Shown: positions 1-4,934 of the stretch, piece by piece
Layout: every line of letters begins with the position of its first letter
Numbering within the stretch: position 1 is the first letter of the stretch
Assembly: GCA_017651385.1 (NCBI GenBank)
Contig: JAGCCY010000201.1
Span: 1-5,700 of the forward strand
Direction of reading: 5' to 3'
Source of the DNA: Lachnospiraceae bacterium
GTDB lineage: Bacteria; Bacillota; Clostridia; Lachnospirales; Lachnospiraceae
DNA length: 5,700 bases
Program-made: the position numbers and the translations under genes
Notes under the pieces: generated by a model
Seen by the model: only the letters and a program-made list of their open reading frames with translations
The model's database searches: none
Told to the model about the DNA's origin: nothing

Positions 1-1149
1 AACAGACTTTCCGAAGAAGCGGAAGAAAAGGAAAGACGTGTAAAGGGTTACCTTGACAGGCACGATATTGTCTATGAAGACGATCTTAAAGCCATACTTT
101 TTACTCTTTATACCGATGCGTCCGATTACGAAAAATTAAGCGAGAAGGCTAAAAGAGCCGAAAACTTTAACCATAAAGACGAGATATTGCGGCTTGAACA
201 CGATATAGCGGATTATTTAAAAGGTTTCGGATTTTCCGAAGATTCAAACGATCTTAAGAACATGCTCATCGAACTTAAGGGTAAATGTGAACGTTATAAA
301 GATCTTGCCAGGCGCGTCTCGGAAAAGGAAAAAGCGGAGCTTCAGATAAGCAAGGCCAAGGAAACTTTAAACGAACAGCTTAATGCTTTTTCTTTTACTC
401 CCATGCCGGATATCGATTCGCAGTTAATTGATATAGGAAAGCATATAGAAAGCTTTAAAGCAAAAGAAGGCCTATATAAGGATGCTCTTTTAAGAAAAGA
501 AAGGTTTGAATCGGATAACGACATGGATGATGTCAATGCGGTTGTGGACGAAGCCGATATGATATCGGCGGATGAACTTAACTCGATTCAGGAAGACATT
601 GACAGAAGACTTGAAGAGGCCGAAAGCCTGCTAAAGATCGATGCCAAAAATCTTGATTCATATAATGAGCGTTTTGAGGCTTATGAAGATGATACCGAGG
701 AGGCGGAGAGGCTTAACGGCGAGATCGCATCCGTTAAGAAAAAGCGGGAGACGCTTGTAAAGGTCAGAGACTTTTTAAATACCGCAAGGGAAAATCTTAC
801 GTCCAAATATATCGGACCGCTTCAAAACGGATTTGACAATTATTACGAAGTCTTATGCGGCACCAAAGACGAATTTAAGCTTGATGCCAATATGAAGCTT
901 ACAAAGACCGAACAGGGCGCACAGCGTGAGCGTGAGACCTTAAGCTACGGATATCAGGATCTTTGCGGTTTCTGCCTGAGATTATCGATGGCAGATGCGA
1001 TGTACAAAGGCGAGAAGCCGGTGCTCATATTGGACGATCCGTTTGTCAATCTCGACGATGAGAAATTAAGCGGAGCCAAAAGGCTTGTGGAGAGAGTGGC
1101 GGAGAAGTACCAGATCATCTATATGACCTGCAGGGAGAACAGGATGTAA
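1..1149 (+). CDS. SbcC/YhaN-like coiled-coil ATPase, C-terminal part (5' truncated)
   Basis: The reading frame is open from the first base, so this is the C-terminal 382 residues of a longer protein; the Walker A half and true start lie outside the window. Fragment residues 1 to about 290 are charged, Lys/Glu-rich and helical, as expected of SMC/SbcC-type coiled coils. The C-terminal nucleotide-binding half follows: an ABC-signature-like LSYGYQDL (fragment residues 314-321), Walker B VLILDDPF (341-348) with the D-loop NLDDEK behind it, and a last strand QIIYMTC. Relatives of the SbcC/Rad50/YhaN type hold DNA ends and usually work with a metallophosphoesterase nuclease (SbcD/YhaO type), which would be expected upstream but is not visible. 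Oddity: the position after TC, where YhaN-type proteins usually have His (FTCH), is Arg (TCRENR). The general ATPase class is secure; the exact family and role are inferred. A terminator follows about 160 bases after the stop. Confidence 0.85.
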   Translation, partial: NRLSEEAEEKERRVKGYLDRHDIVYEDDLKAILFTLYTDASDYEKLSEKAKRAENFNHKDEILRLEHDIADYLKGFGFSEDSNDLKNMLIELKGKCERYKDLARRVSEKEKAELQISKAKETLNEQLNAFSFTPMPDIDSQLIDIGKHIESFKAKEGLYKDALLRKERFESDNDMDDVNAVVDEADMISADELNSIQEDIDRRLEEAESLLKIDAKNLDSYNERFEAYEDDTEEAERLNGEIASVKKKRETLVKVRDFLNTARENLTSKYIGPLQNGFDNYYEVLCGTKDEFKLDANMKLTKTEQGAQRERETLSYGYQDLCGFCLRLSMADAMYKGEKPVLILDDPFVNLDDEKLSGAKRLVERVAEKYQIIYMTCRENRM

Positions 1150-1159
1150 GAGTTTAGCC

Positions 1160-1206
1160 GCAGAAGCTTTCAAGTGTTTGTAAATTATTCGCAGGAGCTT
1201 TCAAGT
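1160..1206 (+). repeat. Imperfect direct repeat, two 16-base copies 31 bases apart
   Basis: GCAGAAGCTTTCAAGT (1160-1175) recurs as GCAGGAGCTTTCAAGT (1191-1206), 15 of 16 bases identical, with looser similarity continuing downstream (GTTTGTAAAT versus ATTCATAAAA). The CTTTCAAGT core of both copies is complementary to ACTTGAAAG at 1265-1273, so either copy could form the left arm of the hairpin that follows. Confidence 0.75.
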
Positions 1207-1273
1207 ATTCATAAAAGCGCATCTACGATGCTGTGCATCCGCTGCGCGTATGCTTTTTATTCATACTTGAAAG
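1198..1273 (+). repeat. Long nested inverted repeat (hairpin)
   Basis: CTTTCAAGTAT (1198-1208) pairs perfectly with ATACTTGAAAG (1263-1273). Inside it ATAAAAGC (1211-1218) pairs with GCTTTTTAT (1252-1260, one extra T), or GCGCA (1217-1221) with TGCGC (1243-1247). At the tip GATGC (1227-1231) and GCATC (1235-1239) close a TGT loop. There is no T-run after the right arm, so this is not a simple terminator; the shape suits a REP/MITE-like intergenic palindrome or a structured 3' UTR. Function unknown. Confidence 0.7.
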
Positions 1274-1296
1274 ATGACTGCTTCGCAGTCTTCATC
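1273..1296 (+). repeat. Small GC-rich hairpin after the long inverted repeat
   Basis: GACTGC (1276-1281) and GCAGTC (1285-1290) form a perfect 6-bp stem around a TTC loop, with outer GAT and ATC able to extend it across a short bulge. It directly abuts the end of the long inverted repeat and is probably part of the same element. Confidence 0.6.
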
Positions 1297-1306
1297 CGGT
1301 CAAAAT

Positions 1307-1348
1307 AAAATTCTCTATTGCATATAAATATGCATAGAGAATTTTTTT
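1307..1348 (+). terminator. Rho-independent terminator of the ATPase unit
   Basis: AAAATTCTCTAT on the left arm pairs with ATAGAGAATTTT on the right, and the inner GCATA/TATGC continues the stem to a TAAA loop, with a single bulged T. The right arm runs into seven T (1342-1348). It sits about 160 bases after the ATPase stop codon and ahead of the next promoter, so it likely ends the upstream transcript. Confidence 0.8.
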
Positions 1349-1372
1349 GCCCGTCTGTCTCCTGCAAATACT

Positions 1373-1400
1373 AATGGATTATTGTATACAATAATCCATT
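1373..1400. promoter_or_regulatory. Perfect 28-bp palindrome, candidate operator
   Basis: The two 14-base halves (left half AATGGATTATTGTA) are exact reverse complements, and the symmetry stops at both ends. The core is ATTGTATACAAT. It ends six bases before the -35 box of the aminotransferase promoter, centred about 55 bases upstream of the expected transcription start. There is no poly-T tail, so it is not a terminator. The TTGTATACAA core fits the TNGT-N-ACNA pattern known for FCD-type GntR regulators; that link is an inference from one site. Confidence 0.6.
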
Positions 1401-1406
1401 TACATA

Positions 1407-1435
1407 TTGACACAGGTATATCACTTGGTTAAAAT
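1407..1435 (+). promoter_or_regulatory. Sigma-A type promoter of the aminotransferase gene
   Basis: A perfect -35 TTGACA (1407-1412) is followed after exactly 17 bases by TAAAAT (1430-1435), five of six matches to the -10 consensus. Transcription should start near 1442, giving a leader of roughly 24 bases with the ribosome site inside it. The leader is too short for a riboswitch or attenuator, so control would act at the promoter. Confidence 0.8.
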
Positions 1436-1465
1436 CATAAAAAGATATTTTATTAGGAGGATATT

Positions 1466-2665
1466 ATGTCACTGACATTATCGAAGAAGGCACAGGCGGT
1501 CAAACCTTCATCCACACTTGCGATCACCGCGAAGGCCAAAGAACTTAAGGCAAGCGGAGTGGATGTTGTGGGCTTCGGAGCAGGAGAACCGGATTTTAAC
1601 ACACCTGAAAATGTATGTAATGCAGGTATTGAGGCTATAAAGACAGGCTTTACAAAGTATACTCCCGCATCGGGCACCAATGAGCTTAAGGCAGCGATCT
1701 CCAGAAAGTTTAAAGAGTTTAACAATCTTGATTATGCACCCAATCAGATCGTTGTTTCAAACGGCGGTAAGCAGGGACTTTCAAATGTATTCGATGCCAT
1801 TTTAAATGCCGGTGATGAAGTGATCATCCCCGCACCGTACTGGTTAAGCTATCCCGAAATGGTAAAGCTTTCGGACGGTGTTCCGGTCTTTGTATACGGT
1901 GCAAAAGAAAACGGCTATAAGATCACCGCAAAGCAGCTTGACGATGCGATCACCGATAAGACCAAGGCGTTTGTTTTAAATACACCGAGCAATCCTACAG
2001 GTATGATATATACAAAAGAAGAGCTTGAAGAACTTGCCGACGTTATAGTCAAAAGAGATATCTATTGTGTGTCCGACGAGATGTACGAGTATCTTATCTA
2101 CGGCGATGAAAAGCATGTAAGTATAGCTTCTCTCAACGATGAGATATATAAAAGAACGATCACATGCTCCGGTCTTTCAAAGTCATATGCGATGACCGGA
2201 TGGAGAATCGGTTATACAGGATCGAGCGTTGAGATCGCAAAGCTTATGGGAGCTATGCAGAGCCATGCTACATCCAATCCAAATTCCATTGCACAGTATG
2301 CTTCGGTCGAAGCTCTTACCGGACCGCAGGATGCCATGAAGACGATGAAAGACGAGTTCAACCGTCGTCGTATCTATATGTATAACCGCATAAAGAAGTT
2401 TCCTTATGTGGATATAGAGGAACCCAAGGGAGCTTTCTATACATTTATCGATATGAGCAATGCTTTGGAGTTAAGCTACAAAGGCGAGAAGCTTGAGACA
2501 GCCGCAAAGCTTGCGGAAGTTCTTTTAAAGGACTATGCCGTAGCGATCATTCCCTGTGCGGATTTCGGTTTCCCCAAGCATATCCGTCTTTCGTATGCGA
2601 TATCGATGGAATCGATAGAAAAGGGCTTAAACAGGATAGAAGAGTTCCTCGGTAATCTTAAATAA
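1466..2665 (+). CDS. aspB: Aspartate aminotransferase (PLP-dependent, class I, subgroup Ib-like)
   Basis: A 399-residue cytoplasmic enzyme expected to move the amino group between aspartate and 2-oxoglutarate, linking oxaloacetate to amino-acid synthesis. The fold-type I landmarks are all present: GAGEPDF (residues 38-44) near the N terminus, KYTPASG (64-70), SNGGKQG (98-104), an aromatic stacking site PYW (124-126), SNPTG with Asn176, VSDEMY with Asp204 and Tyr207 that contact PLP, the Schiff-base Lys239 in SGLSKSYAMTGWRIGY, and RLSYA with Arg374 for the substrate carboxylate. The GGKQ motif and length match subgroup Ib enzymes of Bacillus/Thermus type. The start is fixed by TAGGAGG (1454-1460) five bases before the ATG. 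It stands alone between its own promoter and terminator. Substrate range could be broader than aspartate (for example prephenate or other amino acids), which sequence reading cannot settle. Confidence 0.92.
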   Translation: MSLTLSKKAQAVKPSSTLAITAKAKELKASGVDVVGFGAGEPDFNTPENVCNAGIEAIKTGFTKYTPASGTNELKAAISRKFKEFNNLDYAPNQIVVSNGGKQGLSNVFDAILNAGDEVIIPAPYWLSYPEMVKLSDGVPVFVYGAKENGYKITAKQLDDAITDKTKAFVLNTPSNPTGMIYTKEELEELADVIVKRDIYCVSDEMYEYLIYGDEKHVSIASLNDEIYKRTITCSGLSKSYAMTGWRIGYTGSSVEIAKLMGAMQSHATSNPNSIAQYASVEALTGPQDAMKTMKDEFNRRRIYMYNRIKKFPYVDIEEPKGAFYTFIDMSNALELSYKGEKLETAAKLAEVLLKDYAVAIIPCADFGFPKHIRLSYAISMESIEKGLNRIEEFLGNLK

Positions 2666-2673
2666 GATCGATC

Positions 2674-2701
2674 AAAGAAGACCTTCGGGTCTTCTTTTTT
2701 T
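2674..2701 (+). terminator. Rho-independent terminator after the aminotransferase
   Basis: AAAGAAGACC (2674-2683) pairs perfectly with GGTCTTCTTT (2688-2697) around a stable TTCG tetraloop, and the T-run continues to 2701. It begins eight bases after the stop codon. Confidence 0.92.
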
Positions 2702-2713
2702 GTCCGGAAACAA

Positions 2714-2768
2714 GTTTCCATAAATTTTTTTTGGTTTACAGAAAACTACATTTTGTGTTTCCATAAAT
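2714..2768. repeat. 12-base direct repeat GTTTCCATAAAT, two copies
   Basis: Exact copies lie at 2714-2725 and 2757-2768, 43 bases apart, just after the aminotransferase terminator. The second overlaps the first ATTTTGTGTTT copy by four bases. They may be chance products of an AT-rich stretch or part of a regulatory array. Confidence 0.5.
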
Positions 2769-2842
2769 AGTTGCGGAGAATATTTTGTGTTTTTTATACA
2801 ATTTACGTGAAAATGCCTTAAAATCAAGCGTATTTTGTGTTT
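2750..2842. repeat. Three exact copies of ATTTTGTGTTT upstream of xerD
   Basis: Copies lie at 2750-2760, 2782-2792 and 2832-2842, with start-to-start spacing of 32 and 50 bases. The last two share a further 5' T. The third runs into the -35 box of the xerD promoter, and a diverged relative (TGTGTTTTACAAT, 2869-2881) covers the transcription start. Same-strand orientation and position suggest binding sites of a regulator; function is inferred only. Confidence 0.55.
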
Positions 2843-2869
2843 GCAATATTCGCATTTTATGGTTATAAT
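2841..2869 (+). promoter_or_regulatory. Promoter of xerD
   Basis: TTGCAA (2841-2846, four of six matches to the -35 consensus) is separated by 17 bases from a perfect TATAAT (2864-2869). Transcription should begin near 2876, about 58 bases before the xerD ATG. This also rules out start codons further upstream in the open frame. Confidence 0.7.
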
Positions 2870-2881
2870 GTGTTTTACAAT

Positions 2882-2894
2882 CCTAAAATTTAGG
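2882..2894. promoter_or_regulatory. 13-bp palindrome in the xerD leader
   Basis: CCTAAAATTTAGG is a perfect inverted repeat with one central base, lying about 6 to 18 bases downstream of the predicted transcription start. The position would suit a repressor site; an RNA hairpin here would be weak. Confidence 0.35.
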
Positions 2895-2933
2895 TTACGT
2901 AAAGTCGAATTTTATGAGGGATACCACCAGGTT

Positions 2934-3818
2934 ATGGAAAAAATAATCACATCATTTATCGAATATCTTCATAACGTCAAAAAGATGTCCACAAATACCG
3001 AACTTTCATATAAAAGAGACCTTCTCAAGGTAGCAGACTATCTGAACGGTCAGGGTATTACCGACATCACCAAAGTTTCCGCAACAAATTTAAATTCTTA
3101 TATAATTTACATGGAGAAGAGCAGCTTTTCAGCAGCGACCATTTCACGTAACATTGCCTGCATTAAGTCTTTTTATCATTATCTTATTAAAGAGGGCATT
3201 GTTAAGGAAGATGTATCGGAAAATCTCAAAGCTCCCAAGGTTGAAAAGAAGATACCCGAGATACTTACCACTCAGGAAGTGTTCAGACTTTTGGAACAGC
3301 CGCACGGAGATCATCCCAAGGATATCAGGGACAAGGCGATGCTCGAACTTTTATATGCGACCGGCATAAGAGTTACCGAGCTTATCACATTAAAAGTACA
3401 GGATGTGAACCTTGCACTCGGTTATATTAACTGTAAGGATGCTCATAAGGAGCGTACTATCCCGATAGGACATACGTCAAAAGAAGCTTTGGGCAAGTAT
3501 CTTGCTTCTGCAAGAGATGCGATGCTTGCAGACTCAAAGGACGACACTCTGTTTGTAAACTGTTCGGGCGAACCCATGAGCCGTCAGGGCTTCTGGAAGC
3601 TTATAAAATATTATGCGAAGAAGGCGGGCATTGATGCCGATATCACTCCTCATACGCTCCGTCATTCGTTTGCGGCACATCTTGTGGAAAACGGTGCTGA
3701 CCTTCATTCCGTACAGGAAATGCTCGGACATTCCGATATATCCACCACACAGATCTATGCCAACATGAGCCATTCCCGTATCCGCGAGGTATACGCCAAG
3801 GCTCATCCCAGAAAATAG
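2934..3818 (+). CDS. xerD: Site-specific tyrosine recombinase XerD
   Basis: A 294-residue tyrosine recombinase, the usual size for XerD, which with XerC resolves chromosome dimers at dif near the replication terminus. Residues 1 to about 95 form the SAM-like DNA-binding domain (SFIEYLHNVKKMSTNTELSYKRDL pattern); the catalytic domain follows. All active-site residues are visible: Arg146 in ATGIRVTEL, Lys168 in CKDAHKER, His240 and Arg243 in TPHTLRH, His266 in LGH and the nucleophile Tyr275 in TTQIYANM; the spacing from Lys to Tyr agrees with E. coli XerD. The C-terminal HPRK resembles the HPRA end typical of XerD and argues against a phage integrase. The ATG at 2934 is chosen because it matches the family N terminus and lies downstream of the promoter; its ribosome site is weak (GAGGG at 2916-2920, 13 bases away), so modest translation is likely. 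The beta-hairpin reads CKDAHKER, one residue longer than the common GKGNKER. Confidence 0.9.
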   Translation: MEKIITSFIEYLHNVKKMSTNTELSYKRDLLKVADYLNGQGITDITKVSATNLNSYIIYMEKSSFSAATISRNIACIKSFYHYLIKEGIVKEDVSENLKAPKVEKKIPEILTTQEVFRLLEQPHGDHPKDIRDKAMLELLYATGIRVTELITLKVQDVNLALGYINCKDAHKERTIPIGHTSKEALGKYLASARDAMLADSKDDTLFVNCSGEPMSRQGFWKLIKYYAKKAGIDADITPHTLRHSFAAHLVENGADLHSVQEMLGHSDISTTQIYANMSHSRIREVYAKAHPRK

Positions 3819-3821
3819 TAT

Positions 3822-3851
3822 AAAAATAACCGCTTTCGCGGTTATTTTTTT
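3822..3851. terminator. Bidirectional terminator between convergent genes
   Basis: ATAACCGC (3826-3833) pairs with GCGGTTAT (3838-3845) around TTTC. Flanking A and T runs extend the stem and provide a U-tract on both strands (T3845-3851 on the plus strand; the A-run 3822-3826 on the minus strand). It starts four bases after the xerD stop and ends three bases before the end of the minus-strand gene, so it probably serves both. Confidence 0.9.
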
Positions 3852-3854
3852 GTT

Positions 3855-4676
3855 TTAATTTAATTTGCTGTACATTGCGACGCGGTTTTCAAAGTAAGTA
3901 TAGTATTTGTAACCGCAGTCTTTTAGGATCTGCTCGGCGATGTCGAAGTTTGAGCCCACGTCTTCGGGCTTGTGCGCATCGGAACCGATCGTAATGATCT
4001 CGCCGCCGAGATCCTTGTAAAGCTTAATGATCTCTTTGTGCGGATTGGGATTTGAAAAGCCTTTCCGAAGAGCAGAGGTGTTGAGCTCTATTCCTTTTTC
4101 GTTTTCGATAAGCGTTTTTAAAGTTTCCTCTATATAGTCGCCGTAATCCTTCCAGTTATATACGGATTCACCGCCCGGAACGGTCCTTACTATATAATCC
4201 ATGTGGCCCAGAACGTCGAAATTCTGGAACTGTCTTATATTCTCAAGCTGTGTCTTAAAATATTCCTGCATTGCCTGCTTGGGTGTCTTTCCTTCGAAGA
4301 ATTCGGGAAGATAGGTATCGATCCCGTTTACCATATGGATCGAACCGATCACAAAATCAAATTCGTGTTCTTTTGCAGTGATCGCATTTTCCTTAAAGAC
4401 CGACTTTTGCATGCCGATTTCGAGACCGAAGATGATATCTATCTTATCGCGGTATTTCTCGCGAAGGCACAAAAGCTCGTAAAGGTATGAATCTACGTTT
4501 ACTTCCCAGTCGGAAGCCTTGTATTTTTCGCTTTCCGGGAAACCGTGATCCATGTGCTCGGTGAAAGCTATCTTTTTAAGACCTTTGCTGATCGCACTTT
4601 CGATCATATCGGTCATTTTTGCATTTGAATCGGCACTGTGGTAAGAGTGCATGTGATAATCGGCTAAAATCGACAT
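3855..4676 (-). CDS. hisJ: PHP-family histidinol-phosphatase (HisJ/HisK type)
   Basis: A 273-residue metal-dependent phosphoesterase of the PHP superfamily. Members of the HisJ group remove phosphate from histidinol phosphate, the penultimate part of histidine synthesis. Metal ligands appear in the canonical order: HMH (His8, His10), TEHMDH (His41, His44), GLEIG (Glu86), GSIH (His114), DVLGHMD (His158) and GSDAH (Asp233, His235). Length fits B. subtilis HisJ (about 268). The ATG at 4676 is preceded by a perfect AAGGAGG (4688 down to 4682) five bases away and begins MSILADYHMH, so the longer upstream extension to 4796 is not coding. No other his gene is in the window, and the gene ends in its own convergent terminator; a stand-alone hisJ is common in Gram-positives, but another phosphate ester as substrate cannot be excluded. 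Confidence 0.85.
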   Translation of the reverse strand: MSILADYHMHSYHSADSNAKMTDMIESAISKGLKKIAFTEHMDHGFPESEKYKASDWEVNVDSYLYELLCLREKYRDKIDIIFGLEIGMQKSVFKENAITAKEHEFDFVIGSIHMVNGIDTYLPEFFEGKTPKQAMQEYFKTQLENIRQFQNFDVLGHMDYIVRTVPGGESVYNWKDYGDYIEETLKTLIENEKGIELNTSALRKGFSNPNPHKEIIKLYKDLGGEIITIGSDAHKPEDVGSNFDIAEQILKDCGYKYYTYFENRVAMYSKLN

Positions 4677-4717
4677 AACGACCTCCTTGATGTTTACTTT
4701 TTCACATATGATTATTA

Positions 4718-4747
4718 ATGATATTCCAACAATCCACTTTAAGGCAA
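4718..4747 (-). promoter_or_regulatory. Possible promoter of the histidinol-phosphatase gene
   Basis: On the minus strand TTGCCT (4747 to 4742, four of six to -35) is followed after 18 bases by TATCAT (4723 to 4718, four or five of six to -10). Transcription would start near 4711, about 35 bases before the ATG. This is the best candidate in the divergent region but not a strong match. Confidence 0.4.
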
Positions 4748-4834
4748 GCAAATTTAACTTCACAGAATGGGTATTTGTGATAAAAAAAACCGACATATAG
4801 CCTATTTCTTGGGCAATATTTTTTTCTTTTTCTA

Positions 4835-4863
4835 TTGAATTTTGTTATGGAATCTTATAGAAT
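4835..4863 (+). promoter_or_regulatory. Upstream gap promoter candidate (P1)
   Basis: TTGAAT (4835-4840) and TAGAAT (4858-4863, five of six matches) are separated by 17 bases. A T-rich tract with short A/T runs (4817-4834) lies directly upstream and could act as an UP element, in keeping with a highly expressed gene. The start would be near 4870, giving a leader of about 65 bases. Confidence 0.5.
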
Positions 4864-4881
4864 ACAAATGCTGACTGTTTC

Positions 4882-4911
4882 TTGACATTAATATGTCGAG
4901 ATAAATCATAC
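4882..4911 (+). promoter_or_regulatory. Second gap promoter candidate (P2) overlapping an inverted repeat
   Basis: A perfect TTGACA (4882-4887) lies about 50 bases before the gap ATG, but the matching -10 is weak (AATCAT at 4904-4909 after 16 bases is the best fit). The -35 is embedded in an inverted repeat, GACAT-TAAT-ATGTC (4884-4897), and part of that motif (CGACATAT) recurs in inverse orientation at 4791-4798. The element may be a second promoter, an operator, or both. Confidence 0.35.
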
Positions 4912-4934
4912 ATCGTTTCAGGAGGAAATAAATT

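Larger units (their letters stand above)
1150..1465. other. Gene-free, structure-rich intergenic region
   Basis: No coding region is supported in these 316 bases. In order they hold an imperfect 16-base direct repeat, a long nested inverted repeat, a small hairpin, an intrinsic terminator, a perfect 28-bp palindrome, a sigma-A type promoter and the Shine-Dalgarno site of the aminotransferase gene. Each is listed separately. The first half (about 1158-1300) has the look of a mobile or repeated palindromic intergenic element; the second half is a regulatory region. Confidence 0.7.

Noticed and set aside
187..1149. TTG at 187 as the start of the ATPase gene
   Set aside because: The frame is open with the same helical, charged composition back to base 1, there is no ribosome site before 187, and a 320-residue product would lack the Walker A domain. 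It is a truncated longer gene.
2841..2900. Possible dif site next to xerD
   Set aside because: No 11-6-11 arrangement resembling known Firmicute dif arms is visible, and dif normally lies near the terminus rather than beside xerD.
2835..2933. N-terminal extension of xerD from TTG 2835
   Set aside because: The stretch contains the TTGCAA-N17-TATAAT promoter and AT-rich repeats, has no ribosome site, and does not resemble the XerD N terminus, which starts naturally at ATG 2934.
2914..2946. Ten-codon upstream ORF (ATG 2914 to TAA 2946) overlapping the xerD start
   Set aside because: No ribosome site precedes it, and its ATG lies next to GAGGG, which more plausibly serves xerD. There is no evidence it is translated.
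4677..4796. 40-residue N-terminal extension of the histidinol-phosphatase
   Set aside because: A perfect AAGGAGG sits within the extension, five bases before ATG 4676, and the PHP family begins at the HxH-containing strand right after that ATG.
4795..4825. Weak stem followed by a T-run (ATAT-A-GCC ... GGC-A-ATAT then T7)
   Set aside because: Only three GC pairs with an A-A mismatch and a nine-base loop, and no plus-strand gene upstream to terminate. More likely a T-rich promoter-upstream tract.
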